Origin: Acidobacteriota bacterium
GTDB taxonomy: Bacteria; Acidobacteriota; Terriglobia; Bryobacterales; UBA6623
Reading direction: 5' to 3'
Length of the DNA: 64,000 bases
NCBI GenBank assembly: GCA_016125275.1
Contig: WGMB01000006.1
Location: 62,001 to 126,000 of the forward strand
Positions within the stretch are counted from its first letter, which is position 1. Every line of letters starts with the position of its first letter. This document shows positions 16,248 to 24,695 of this stretch, one piece after another. The notes under the pieces are model-generated. The model worked only from the letters and a program-made list of their open reading frames with translations. It searched no databases and had not been told where the DNA came from. The translations under genes were made by a program, and so were the position numbers.

Positions 16248-17117
16248 TCAGGGTTTGCGAAACACAGCGGCCAGGAAGAGGGCCTCGTCGAGACCGCGCC
16301 GCGGCCCGAACCAGGCGCCCCAGCAGCCCAGGGCGACCTCGGCCAGAGCCAGGCGGGCCGGGGAGGCCAACAGGTCGCGGCTGCAGCGGACCAGCTCGGC
16401 GAAGCGAGGGTCGCGGTCGCGGTGCTCGTTGTCGAACCATTTGACGGCCAGGCGCGGATGGATCGGGCCGTTCTCCCAGGGCGTGGCTTCGACGTATTCG
16501 AGCCCGGCGTCGCAGAAGCGGTCCAGCGCCGCTCGCGGAGCGTCGAGCCCGACATGGCCGTCGGGGTCGATGATCCGTCGGCGATAGAGCTCCGGATCCT
16601 GCTTGGACAGCTCCACCAGCGGATGCGCGCCGTCGACCTCGATGACGTGCACGGTCCGGCCGCCGGGGCGCAACACGCGCTCGATCTCGGCATGGACGGC
16701 CGGCTTGATGGCGAACGGCGTGTGGCCGAGCACATGGGAGGAGACCACGCAGTCGAAGCTCTCGTCGGCGAAGGGCAGAGCGGCCAGAGACCCCAGCAGG
16801 GCTCCATCGTAGTGTTCGGCGCATTCGACCAGAGCGGCCGACGCCAGGTCGATTCCGATCGCCCAGGCGGCGCGCCGGCGAAAGATCTCACGGCCTCGGG
16901 CCGAACCCAGGTCCAGCAGGCGGCAGCCCGCGGGCACCGCGCGCCGCCAGAAACGCCATTCGCGGTAAGACCAGTAGGGCAGCGCGCGCAATACGGCGGC
17001 CTGCCAGCCCTGCGGGCAACGGTGATAGGGGACGTGCGCCTCGACGTAGCGGTCGTAGAACCGCCGGACGTCCGGGGAATCCGCCGGCGGAGCGCCGACC
17101 CTATCGGGACCCGTCAT
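16248..17117 (-). CDS. Class I SAM-dependent methyltransferase
   Basis: The 289-residue protein has methyltransferase motif I (LLDLGSARGRE), the acidic end of strand 2 (GIDLASAALVE), motif II near LPFADESFDCVVSSHVLGH and motif III (VLRPGGRTVHVIE), matching the Methyltransf_11 group. The C-terminal 70 residues are extra and hydrophobic in part, perhaps membrane-associated. The substrate is unknown; position after galE suggests a sugar or surface polymer. ATG 17117 makes an ATGA overlap with the galE stop. Confidence 0.85.
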   Translation of the reverse strand: MTGPDRVGAPPADSPDVRRFYDRYVEAHVPYHRCPQGWQAAVLRALPYWSYREWRFWRRAVPAGCRLLDLGSARGREIFRRRAAWAIGIDLASAALVECAEHYDGALLGSLAALPFADESFDCVVSSHVLGHTPFAIKPAVHAEIERVLRPGGRTVHVIEVDGAHPLVELSKQDPELYRRRIIDPDGHVGLDAPRAALDRFCDAGLEYVEATPWENGPIHPRLAVKWFDNEHRDRDPRFAELVRCSRDLLASPARLALAEVALGCWGAWFGPRRGLDEALFLAAVFRKP

Positions 17118-18070
17118 GTCCTGCTCTGCTTGAACTCCCAGGCGCTGCGAATCGAATCTTCCAGCGTTCGCTGGGGCTTCCAGCCGAGCTTCTGCTGGAT
17201 CTTTCGGGAATCGGCGACGAGCTCCGGCGGATCGCCCGGCCGCCGCGCGACGGCGATCTCGGGGATCTCCTTGCCGGTGACCCGGCGGGCCGTGTCGATG
17301 ACCTCGCGAACGGAGTCGCCGCGGCCGACGCCGACGTTGTAGCCGCCAGCCAGCTCGGCGGGCGCTTCCAGAGCGAGAATGTGCGCGTCGGCCAGATCGA
17401 GCACGTGCACGTAGTCGCGAATGCAAGTGCCGTCGGGCGTGGGATAGTCGTTGCCGAAGACCTTGATGGCGGGCATCTCACCGGCGGCCGCGCGCAACAC
17501 CAGCGGAATCAGGTGCGTTTCCGGCTCGTGGCGTTCGCCGCGCGTGGGCGAGGCGCCGCAGGCGTTGAAGTAGCGCAGCGCGAAGAAGGGCAGCCCGTGC
17601 AGGCGATGCGTCCACTCGAGAGCCTTCTCGAAGGCCAGCTTCGACTCGCCGTAGGGGTTGATGGGCTTCTTCGGAGCGTCTTCGCCGATGGGCGGGGCGA
17701 CCTTGTCGCCGAAGATGGCGCAGGTGGAGGAAAAGATGAAGCGTTCGACGCCGGCTTGCTGGGCGGCTTCGAGCAGATTCAGCGCCGAGACGAAGTTGTT
17801 GCGGAAGTAGAGGTTCGGCCGCTCCATCGACTCGCCGACCAGGGCGTAGGCGGCGAAGTGCATCACGGCCTGGATCGGTCGCTCCGCAAACAGCCGGGTC
17901 AACGCGGCTTGGTCGGCCAGATCGGCTTCCACGAAATCGGCGCCTTCGGGGATGACGTCGCGGCAGCCGCGGCTGAGGTTGTCGAGAATGCAAACCTCGT
18001 AGCCACGGGCCAGCAGTTGCTCCGCCGTGATGCCGCCGATGTAGCCTGCTCCGCCCGTGACGAGGATCAT
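17114..18070 (-). CDS. galE: UDP-glucose 4-epimerase
   Basis: The 318-residue short-chain epimerase interconverts UDP-glucose and UDP-galactose using bound NAD. It has the NAD motif GGAGYIGG at residues 6-13, a catalytic SST triad element (FSSTCAIFG), YGESK with the catalytic Tyr and Lys, and NVGVGRGDSV for the UDP-sugar site. Length is slightly below the E. coli enzyme. It lies 10 nt after the SGNH gene and overlaps the methyltransferase gene, so the three are co-transcribed and probably supply a surface polysaccharide. Confidence 0.93.
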   Translation of the reverse strand: MILVTGGAGYIGGITAEQLLARGYEVCILDNLSRGCRDVIPEGADFVEADLADQAALTRLFAERPIQAVMHFAAYALVGESMERPNLYFRNNFVSALNLLEAAQQAGVERFIFSSTCAIFGDKVAPPIGEDAPKKPINPYGESKLAFEKALEWTHRLHGLPFFALRYFNACGASPTRGERHEPETHLIPLVLRAAAGEMPAIKVFGNDYPTPDGTCIRDYVHVLDLADAHILALEAPAELAGGYNVGVGRGDSVREVIDTARRVTGKEIPEIAVARRPGDPPELVADSRKIQQKLGWKPQRTLEDSIRSAWEFKQSRT

Positions 18071-18080
18071 CGCCCCCAGG

Positions 18081-19163
18081 CTAGCGGCGGGCCTCGACGG
18101 CGGTCAACTCCTGGGCCGCGGTGCGGGCCGCCAAGGCGTGTCCCTGGGGCGTCCAGTGGGAGTCCGGCGTGTAGAAGAGGCGCAGCGAGGGGTCGGCCGC
18201 AACGGCGGCGCGGAAGGCGGGGAGCAGGTCGATGACGGCGATGTTGCGCCTCAGGCCCCAGTCTTGGAGGAACCGCTGGGGGCGATCCAGATCGAGCTCG
18301 GAGCGGTCCATCGCCAGACCGCGCAGCATGGCGTCGAGCTCGGCATCGTCGATCTGCCAGCTTCGAGGGACGGCCACCACGACCAGCTTCGAATCGTGAC
18401 CGTCGCACCAAGCGGCTATGCGATCCAGGGCGGCGGCCATGCCCTCGAACAGCTCCGCCGGCGCGTCGCGGCGGTGGACTTGGGCGAAGGCCCGCATCCA
18501 GGAATCCCAGTTGTGAGGGACTCGCGCGGCCGACGCCGGTCCATAGCGAAACTGCAAGGCGCGCAGCAGTTGCAGCAAGCGCGATTCGAGAGCGGCGCGC
18601 CGCACCGGGCCGGGGCCGCCGCCGGGCTCGCGCAGCAGGCCGTCCTCGACCTCGAAACGGCCGGCGCCGCCGATCTCGACGTCGAGAAAGTCGTTGCCGA
18701 CGAACAGGGCCAACAGCGTCCAGGACGGCCGCTGCGAGTCGAAGACGGTCTCGAGCAGTTGGGCCTGGTCGGACGTTCCGGTTCCCGGCACGGCGGCGTT
18801 GAGGACGCGGGCGCCCAGCTCGCCTTCGAGCCGACGATAGAGGCTGTCAGACTCTTCGACGCCCCAGCCGAAGGCGAACGAGTCGCCGAGCCCCAATACA
18901 GAGTCGGCCAGATCCGCTGCGGCGCCCGGATCGTCGCGCCAGCCGTCTTCGTTGGTACGCACCGCGACGTCCCACAACGGCGTGACGTGGCGCTTGTCGA
19001 GGTAGGGGAGCAGCCGCAAGTTGCCGGCGGCGTCGCGGCGGTAGATGTCGAGCTCGACCTGCGGCGCGGACGGAGTCAGGATGCGCAGAGCGGCTTCGGC
19101 GAGCGCCAGCCCGAGGCCGGTCGCCAGCAGCGGGACCAGCCAGCGCAGGCCTGGGGCCTTCAC
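18081..19163 (-). CDS. SGNH-hydrolase-like membrane-anchored protein
   Basis: The 360-residue protein has one N-terminal membrane anchor (about residues 7-25), then an SGNH/GDSL fold: GDSF (block I Ser), a GND element (LFVGND, block III) and the C-terminal SHWTPQGH (block V His). The layout resembles AlgJ/AlgX- and DltD-like enzymes that acetylate or deacetylate exported polysaccharides. GTG 19163 gives a GTGA overlap with the upstream gene stop. The neighbouring galE supports an envelope-sugar role. The exact reaction is inferred. Confidence 0.78.
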   Translation of the reverse strand: MKAPGLRWLVPLLATGLGLALAEAALRILTPSAPQVELDIYRRDAAGNLRLLPYLDKRHVTPLWDVAVRTNEDGWRDDPGAAADLADSVLGLGDSFAFGWGVEESDSLYRRLEGELGARVLNAAVPGTGTSDQAQLLETVFDSQRPSWTLLALFVGNDFLDVEIGGAGRFEVEDGLLREPGGGPGPVRRAALESRLLQLLRALQFRYGPASAARVPHNWDSWMRAFAQVHRRDAPAELFEGMAAALDRIAAWCDGHDSKLVVVAVPRSWQIDDAELDAMLRGLAMDRSELDLDRPQRFLQDWGLRRNIAVIDLLPAFRAAVAADPSLRLFYTPDSHWTPQGHALAARTAAQELTAVEARR

Positions 19164-20095
19164 TCGAGCGCGACCGCCTCGGACGGACGCCGGCAGAGCT
19201 CGCAACTCCTCCTGCCGGGGGGCAGGCCGCCCGCCCAGCCGTGAAAGTCGTTCGGACTCCGCACTTTTTCGCGGTGGACGCAGTCCGGCGAGCCGCAACC
19301 GGCTTGCGCCCAGTAGCCGCTCAGCATCGCCCGATGGACGCTTCGCGCGGCCGCCAACATCTTTTCGTGGTCGACGATGGGCAGGGCGCTCTGCTCGGCC
19401 TTCTCGTCGTTGGGGCTGGCTTCCAGGGCCCCGTTCGAAGCCGTCGCCAGCTCCCGCAGCAGCGCGTCGCAGCGCGGCTGGATGGCCGGACGGACCACGC
19501 CCAGCGACCGCAGGTGACGCAGTTGCCGGATCTGGATACGGCCCGCTTCCAGCGAGGCTCGCTGCTCGTTGACGCGCAGCCGGCCGTCGACCTGCGAGAC
19601 CGTTACCGCCTGGCCGGCGCCGATCGAAGCCACCTGCTGACCGCTCACGAAAGCGCGCAACGCCCCGGAGTCGAGCCAGACGGAGGTGAGGTCCGGCCGG
19701 TCGCTGAACACGACCGCGTGGGAACCGGCATCGAGAGCCAGCTCGACGCCCCCAGACTCAACCGTAAATGGCTCTGATTGCGGGACTTGTACATCCAGGG
19801 AGACGCCGACCAGCCTGGCCTTCTCACGCCAGACCGCCGCCTCCGAGCCGGGTCCCAGCGCCAGCTTCGCGCCGGAAGAGAGCGCGATGCGCAGCGGCAG
19901 GTAGTTGGTGACCACCGTCTCGCCCTCCAGGATCGTGCCGTTGCCGAAGGTCTCCGCCCCTTCGATGTAGAAGGGGTCGTCGCTGACGGCGAAGCCGATC
20001 GGCGGGCCTCCTGCGCGGAGAGCGCCCGCGGAAGCCGCCGCAAGAATCGCCGCGGCCAGCGCCGGCAGGAATCCGCTGCGGGGCAAGCGCGCCAT
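19160..20095 (-). CDS. FecR-like exported protein with C-terminal Cys pairs
   Basis: The 311-residue protein has a Sec signal peptide (cleavage near ALRA-GG, about residue 29). A FecR-like beta domain follows (about 40-170; TNYLPLRIALSSGAKLALGPGSEAAVW and SGQQVASIGAGQAV are typical). A helical region leads to a tail with CGSPDC and CELC, a possible metal site or disulfide pair. No sigma factor gene adjoins it, unlike classic FecR, so it is more likely an envelope structural or polysaccharide-linked protein. ATG 20095 follows a TATGAT hexamer by 8 nt with no ribosome site. Confidence 0.72.
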   Translation of the reverse strand: MARLPRSGFLPALAAAILAAASAGALRAGGPPIGFAVSDDPFYIEGAETFGNGTILEGETVVTNYLPLRIALSSGAKLALGPGSEAAVWREKARLVGVSLDVQVPQSEPFTVESGGVELALDAGSHAVVFSDRPDLTSVWLDSGALRAFVSGQQVASIGAGQAVTVSQVDGRLRVNEQRASLEAGRIQIRQLRHLRSLGVVRPAIQPRCDALLRELATASNGALEASPNDEKAEQSALPIVDHEKMLAAARSVHRAMLSGYWAQAGCGSPDCVHREKVRSPNDFHGWAGGLPPGRRSCELCRRPSEAVALE

Positions 20096-20103
20096 TGCAG
20101 GCC

Positions 20104-20109
20104 ATCATA
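20104..20109 (-). promoter_or_regulatory. -10 element (TATGAT) before the FecR-like gene
   Basis: On the minus strand TATGAT ends 8 nt before ATG 20095, placing the likely transcript start at or next to the start codon. Confidence 0.45.
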
Positions 20110-20162
20110 GCGGAGGCGCCGGCCGGCGCAGGGATGCTCGCTGCCGGCGGGCTTCGTTGGGG

Positions 20163-20168
20163 TACAAT
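20163..20168 (+). promoter_or_regulatory. -10 element (TACAAT) before the Sua5-family gene
   Basis: TACAAT lies 48 nt before TTG 20217 and inside the longest open frame, which argues that the earlier in-frame TTG at 20157 is not the start. Confidence 0.45.
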
Positions 20169-20216
20169 CGCAGCTTGCGGCCTCGCGTCGCTGGACGACC
20201 ACGGAAGCGCGCTCCC

Positions 20217-20864
20217 TTGGGCACAGAACTGCTAGAAATTTCCTGCCTCGACCCCGATCCGGCAAAGATCCAGGAGGCCGCCGACCGAATCAAGCGCGGC
20301 CAGGTCGTGGCCATCCCAACGGACACGCTCTATACGCTGGTCGCTGATCCGTTCAGCCTGCACGCCGTCTCGTCGGTGTTTCGGGCCAAGGGCCGGGAGT
20401 TGCACCGCTCGCTGCCGATCCTGGTGGATTCGATCACCATGGCGGAAGACTACGCGGCGCAGCCGCTGAGCGCGCGCTTCTTTTTGCTGGCGCGCCGATT
20501 CTGGCCGGGCCCGCTCACGATCATCACGCCCTCCTCTTCCCTATTGCCGCTCAAGGTGACCGGCAACAGCGGGCGTCTGGCGATTCGGCAGAGCGCGTCG
20601 CCGCTGGTACAGAAACTGGTGGAGACGCTCGAAGGGCCCGTCATCTCCACTTCCGCCAACCGCTCCGGCCAGCCCACCTGCCGCAGCGGAATCGAGGTGT
20701 TCGGCGAGATGGACGGACGCGTCGACCTGATTCTCGACGGCGGCGCAGTGGAGGGCGCCGGCGCCACCACGGTGGACATCACCGAGCCGGAGTGGCGGCT
20801 CATCAAGGAAGGCGCGGTGTCCCGCGCTCAGCTCGAAGCCGTTCTGGACGGCGGCGAAGGCTAG
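20217..20864 (+). CDS. L-threonylcarbamoyladenylate synthase (Sua5/YciO/YrdC family)
   Basis: The 215-residue protein makes threonylcarbamoyl-AMP for the t6A modification of tRNA. It has the strand-loop AIPTDTLYTLVADP, KGRELHRSLPILV for nucleotide binding, FWPGPLTII and the SANRSG signature. TTG 20217 (preceded by GGAAG) was chosen because the upstream candidate precedes the likely promoter. Normally the KxR...SxN residues distinguish Sua5 from YciO; the motif is KGRELHRS, which leaves YciO-like function possible. Its stop shares CTAG with the convergent gene. Confidence 0.88.
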   Translation: MGTELLEISCLDPDPAKIQEAADRIKRGQVVAIPTDTLYTLVADPFSLHAVSSVFRAKGRELHRSLPILVDSITMAEDYAAQPLSARFFLLARRFWPGPLTIITPSSSLLPLKVTGNSGRLAIRQSASPLVQKLVETLEGPVISTSANRSGQPTCRSGIEVFGEMDGRVDLILDGGAVEGAGATTVDITEPEWRLIKEGAVSRAQLEAVLDGGEG

Positions 20865-22264
20865 GCCTGCGCCCGCCGGACGGGTAGTCCCGCGGCTTCC
20901 CAGCCGCCGAGCCCGCCGGCCATCTCCGTCACACCCGGAACGCCCTCTCCCTGAAGAATGCCGGCGGCGATGGCGGAGCGGTATCCGCCCGCGCAGTGCA
21001 CGACCTTGAGCCGTTCGCGGGGGACTTCGTGCAACCGCTGCCGCAGACGGCTGAGGGGAATGTTCAGGCTGCCCTCAATGGATTTCTCGCCGTGCTCCTT
21101 CTCCGAGCGCACGTCGATTACGACCGGAGGATCGGCGTCGGAGAGCATGTCGAGGACAGCGGCCGGGCTGAGCCGGTCCCAGCCCTCGGCAAGATCGCGG
21201 CGCGCTTCCAGCGCCTCGACGCCCTCCCCCAGGTAACCCGTCACTCGATCGAAGCCGATGCGTCCGAGCCGCATGGCGGACGGCTCTTCCTGGCCCGCTT
21301 CCGTGATGAGGATGATGGGGCGTTCCTTGTCGAGCAGCGTGCCGGCCCAGGTGGCGTACTGGCCGCCGAGCCCGATGTGGAGGCTGCCGGCGAGATGGGC
21401 GCGGGCGAAGTCGGCCGGTTCCCGTGTATCCAGCACTTGCGCGCCGGCGGCCTGCCGCTCCAGGACCTCCGCCAGCGACAGCGGCTGGAGGGCTTCGAGC
21501 AGCGACTCGTCGAGCGTGGGCCGCTCCCGCGAGTTCAGGGCGGCGTCATAGCTGAAATAAGCGGGGGACTCGGGCAGGTCGGCTGTCATCAACCGCACGA
21601 AGGTCTCCCGGTCCATCGGTTGGAGGGCGTAGTTGACGGCCCGCTGTTCGCCGAGCGTGGAGACCGTCTCTTTGCTCAGCTTGCGGCCGCACAGCGAGCC
21701 GGCGCCGTGCGCGGGGTAGACGAGCGTTTCGTCGGGCAGCGGCAGGATCTTCTCGTGCAGGGAGTCGTAGAGCTTGCCGGCCAACTCGACGGCGGAGACG
21801 CCCACGGCGGCCTGTAGGTCGGGCCGGCCGACGTCGCCGATGAACAGCGTATCGCCGGTGAGCACGGCGTAAGGCCGAGCAGGATCGCGAAGCCGGTCGA
21901 AGACCAGCAGACAGATCGACTCCAAGGTGTGCCCCGGCGTCTCGAGGGCCTGTAGGCTAACAGAGCCGAGCTCGAGCGAGTCTCCGTCCCGCAGTGGGCG
22001 AAAGGCGAACTCGGCGTGGGCTCGGGCGCCCATGCAGATCTCGGCTCCGGCGCGCTTTCGAAGCTCCAAGTGGCCGGCGATGAAGTCCGCGTGACAGTGC
22101 GTCAACGCGACGTACCGAATCTGAAGCCCGAGCGTTTTGGCGTCGTCGAGATACTGCTGCACGTCGCGCTGGGGGTCGACGACCAATCCCACGCCGGAAG
22201 ACTCGCCCCCGACGAGGTAGGAGGCGTGGGCCAAGCAGTTGAGGTAGTACTGTTTCAGGATCAT
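20861..22264 (-). CDS. Persulfide dioxygenase-like MBL protein with two rhodanese domains
   Basis: The 467-residue protein starts with a metallo-beta-lactamase domain (1-245) with THCHAD (His56, His58, Asp60), His112, Asp138 and His186, the iron site of ETHE1-like persulfide dioxygenases, which oxidise glutathione persulfide to sulfite. A first rhodanese domain (about 260-355) has no Cys in its active loop (ITEAGQEEPSA) and should be inactive. The second (about 365-460) has Cys424 in HCAGGYRSA and should transfer sulfur. The enzyme probably detoxifies sulfide in one chain. The peroxiredoxin gene is 52 nt upstream. Confidence 0.88.
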   Translation of the reverse strand: MILKQYYLNCLAHASYLVGGESSGVGLVVDPQRDVQQYLDDAKTLGLQIRYVALTHCHADFIAGHLELRKRAGAEICMGARAHAEFAFRPLRDGDSLELGSVSLQALETPGHTLESICLLVFDRLRDPARPYAVLTGDTLFIGDVGRPDLQAAVGVSAVELAGKLYDSLHEKILPLPDETLVYPAHGAGSLCGRKLSKETVSTLGEQRAVNYALQPMDRETFVRLMTADLPESPAYFSYDAALNSRERPTLDESLLEALQPLSLAEVLERQAAGAQVLDTREPADFARAHLAGSLHIGLGGQYATWAGTLLDKERPIILITEAGQEEPSAMRLGRIGFDRVTGYLGEGVEALEARRDLAEGWDRLSPAAVLDMLSDADPPVVIDVRSEKEHGEKSIEGSLNIPLSRLRQRLHEVPRERLKVVHCAGGYRSAIAAGILQGEGVPGVTEMAGGLGGWEAAGLPVRRAQA

Positions 22265-22316
22265 CCGTCAACCCGCCGCTCGGCCCCGCCTCCGCCGCGA
22301 GAGCTGTGGCCAAGCC

Positions 22317-22976
22317 CTACTTGGGCTGCGGCACGACCCGCAGGTAAGGTTTCAGCGTCTTCCAGCCGTCGGGATACTTCTCCTTGGCCTCGTCGTTGCT
22401 CACTGCGGGCACGATGATGACGTCTTCGCCCGGATTCCAGTTGGCCGGGGTCGCCACCTTGTGTGTCGCCGTCAGTTGCATGGAGTCGAGCACCCGCAGC
22501 ACCTCCGCAAAGTTGCGGCCGGTCGTCATGGGGTAGGTGATCATCAGCTTGATCTTCTTGTCGGGGCCGATGATGAACAGCGAGCGAACCGTAGCGTTCT
22601 GGGCGGCGGTGCGCGCCTTCGCGTCGCCAGTCGCCTCCATGTGGATCATGTCGTACTTCTTGGCCACTCCGAGGTCGGTGTCGCCGATCATCGGGTAGCC
22701 GACGGCGTGGCCTTGGGTCTCTTCAATATCCTTGGACCACGCCAGGTGATCCTCCACGGAATCGACGCTGAGGCCGATGAGCTTGGTGTTGCGCTTGGCG
22801 AACTCTTCCTCGAGCCAAGCCACGGCCCCGAGCTCCGTCGTGCAGACCGGCGTAAAATCCTTGGGGTGTGAGAAGAGGACGGCCCAGCCGTCGCCGATCC
22901 ACTCGTGGAAGTGGATCGTGCCTTGCGTGGTTTCGGCGGTGAAATCCGGCGCTTCTTGGCCGATGTGCAAACCCAT
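22317..22976 (-). CDS. 1-Cys peroxiredoxin (Prx6/AhpC-TSA family)
   Basis: The 219-residue protein removes peroxides through Cys45 in the PVCTTE motif. The length, FSHPKDFTPVCTTE and the C-terminal extension (NPGEDVIIVPAVSNDEA) match the Prx6 class, which lacks a resolving Cys on the same chain. ATG 22976 is preceded by AAGGAGG. It is followed by the persulfide dioxygenase-rhodanese gene, suggesting a combined peroxide and sulfide stress unit. A TAAGAT hexamer at 23037-23042 on this strand is a candidate promoter. Confidence 0.95.
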   Translation of the reverse strand: MGLHIGQEAPDFTAETTQGTIHFHEWIGDGWAVLFSHPKDFTPVCTTELGAVAWLEEEFAKRNTKLIGLSVDSVEDHLAWSKDIEETQGHAVGYPMIGDTDLGVAKKYDMIHMEATGDAKARTAAQNATVRSLFIIGPDKKIKLMITYPMTTGRNFAEVLRVLDSMQLTATHKVATPANWNPGEDVIIVPAVSNDEAKEKYPDGWKTLKPYLRVVPQPK

Positions 22977-23153
22977 TCGTGCCTCCTTCGAGCCTTGCCG
23001 GCGGAATGAGCCGGACGCAGGCTTCCAGCAGGCCTAATCTTAGCTCACGGCGCCGGAGGGCCTGCTCCGGCCTCCCCCGAATCCGCCCGCCGATCCGGCC
23101 GCTGCGCGCCAGGTGTTAGCATGGGCGGTTCACGCTGGGGAGAGAATAAGACT
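22977..23153. promoter_or_regulatory. Divergent promoter region between peroxiredoxin and folD
   Basis: On the minus strand TAAGAT (23037-23042) gives a leader of about 54 nt with AAGGAGG before the peroxiredoxin. On the plus strand TAGCAT (23117-23122) precedes the folD GTG. A 7-bp GC hairpin with a 6-nt loop (23052-23071) lies between them; its role is unknown. Confidence 0.4.
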
Positions 23154-24071
23154 GTGGCCGGCCGCATCCTTTCCGGAAACCAAATCCGCGATCAGATTCT
23201 CGCGGAGCTTGCCGAGCAAGTCGCTGATTTGGCGCGGCGCGGCGTCGTGCCGGGGCTGACGGCGGTGCTGGTCGGCGACGACCCGGCTTCGCAGATTTAC
23301 GTTCGCAACAAGATGGCGGCCTGCGAGAAGATCGGGCTGCGCAGCCGCACCTTGCGTCCGCCGGCCGACCTCTCCACGGAGGACCTGTTGGCGATCGTCG
23401 AGGAGCTCAACGCAGACCCTGAGGTCGACGGCATCTTGGTGCAGTTGCCTCTGCCGCGCCAAGTCGACGCCGACCGCATCTTGCTGGCGATTGATCCGGC
23501 CAAGGACGTCGACGGCTTCCACCCGATGAACGTCGGGGCGCTGGCCACCGGCAAGCCTCGGCTGGTGTCATGCACGCCGGCCGGGCTGATCGAGATTCTC
23601 AAGCGCAGTGACATTCCGATCGCCGGCAAGCGCGCCGTGGTCTTGGGGCGCAGCAACATCGTCGGCAAGCCGGCCGCGCTGTTGCTGTTGGCCGAGAACG
23701 CGACCGTGACGGTGTGCCATTCGCGCACCCAGGATCTACCTTCGGTGGCCCGCGAGGCCGACATTCTGGTGGCCGCGCTGGGCCGGCCGGCGATGATCGG
23801 CGCAGACTGCATCCGGCCGGGTGCGGTGGTCCTCGACGTCGGCATCAACCGTATCACCGATCCAGCCGAGGCCGAGCGGATCTTCGCCCGGCAGCCCGAA
23901 AAGCTCGCTCGCTTCCGCGAGAAGGGTTCGATTCTGGTGGGCGACGTGCACCCGGCCGACATGGAGGAGCTGGCGTCGGCCTACACGCCCGTGCCGGGCG
24001 GCGTCGGTCCGCTGACCATCGCCATGCTGATGTCGAACACCGTCCGCGCGGCGGTGTTGCGGCGAGGCTGA
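23154..24071 (+). CDS. folD: Methylenetetrahydrofolate dehydrogenase/cyclohydrolase
   Basis: The 305-residue bifunctional enzyme converts methylene-THF through methenyl-THF to formyl-THF with NADP. Landmarks are YVRNKMAACEKIG (catalytic Tyr and Lys), VQLPLP, KDVDGFHPMNVG, TPAG and GRSNIVGKP for the cofactor. GTG 23154 is chosen because GGGGAGAG precedes it at good spacing; the ATG at 23121 overlaps the likely -10 TAGCAT. It is followed 6 nt later by coaE. Confidence 0.95.
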   Translation: MAGRILSGNQIRDQILAELAEQVADLARRGVVPGLTAVLVGDDPASQIYVRNKMAACEKIGLRSRTLRPPADLSTEDLLAIVEELNADPEVDGILVQLPLPRQVDADRILLAIDPAKDVDGFHPMNVGALATGKPRLVSCTPAGLIEILKRSDIPIAGKRAVVLGRSNIVGKPAALLLLAENATVTVCHSRTQDLPSVAREADILVAALGRPAMIGADCIRPGAVVLDVGINRITDPAEAERIFARQPEKLARFREKGSILVGDVHPADMEELASAYTPVPGGVGPLTIAMLMSNTVRAAVLRRG

Positions 24072-24077
24072 GCCGCC

Positions 24078-24695
24078 ATGCTGCGGGTGGGTCTCACGGG
24101 CGGTCTCGCCAGCGGCAAGTCGTTTGTCGCCGGGGTGTTGCGCGAGTGTGGGGCGCAGGTGATCGAGGCCGATAAGCTGGGGCACGAAGCGCTGCTGCCC
24201 GGCGGCGGAGCCTACGAAGGCGTTGTGGCGGAGTTCGGCGAGGCGATCCTCGACCGTGACGGGCGGATCGACCGCAAGAGGCTCGGCGGCATCGTCTTCG
24301 CCGATCCGGACCGCCTTGCGAAGCTCAACGCGCTGGTGCACCCGGTCGTGTTTCGCCGCCAAGAGGAGTTCTTCGAGCAGGCCCGGGCCGAAGACCCGGC
24401 CGCGGTGGCGGTAGTGGAGGCGGCGATCCTGATCGAGACCGGGGGCCGCGAGCGCTACGACCGCATCGTTCTGGCGGTCTGTCCGCCGGAGCTCCAGATC
24501 CAGCGCTTCATGGCCCGTGAGAACGGCTCGGAGGAGCAGGCGCGGGCTCGCATGGCGCGCCAAATGCCGTTGATCGAGAAGATTCCCTTCGCCGACTACC
24601 TCATCGACACCTCGGACTCCCTCGCCGAGACTGCGGAGCGCGCCCGCGCCGTGTACGCCAAACTAAAGGCGGAGGCCGTCCACAAAGTCGTATGA
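24078..24695 (+). CDS. coaE: Dephospho-CoA kinase
   Basis: The 205-residue P-loop kinase performs the last step of coenzyme A synthesis. It has the Walker A loop GLTGGLASGKS (residues 6-16), the VIEADKLGHEAL substrate segment, LNALVHPVV and a lid with RMARQMP. It lies 6 nt after folD and overlaps the protease gene as ATGA, so the three form one transcription unit. Confidence 0.95.
   Translation: MLRVGLTGGLASGKSFVAGVLRECGAQVIEADKLGHEALLPGGGAYEGVVAEFGEAILDRDGRIDRKRLGGIVFADPDRLAKLNALVHPVVFRRQEEFFEQARAEDPAAVAVVEAAILIETGGRERYDRIVLAVCPPELQIQRFMARENGSEEQARARMARQMPLIEKIPFADYLIDTSDSLAETAERARAVYAKLKAEAVHKVV

Noticed and set aside
23052-23071. Terminator between peroxiredoxin and folD
   Set aside because: The hairpin has no T tract on either strand and lies between divergent genes, where no transcript ends.
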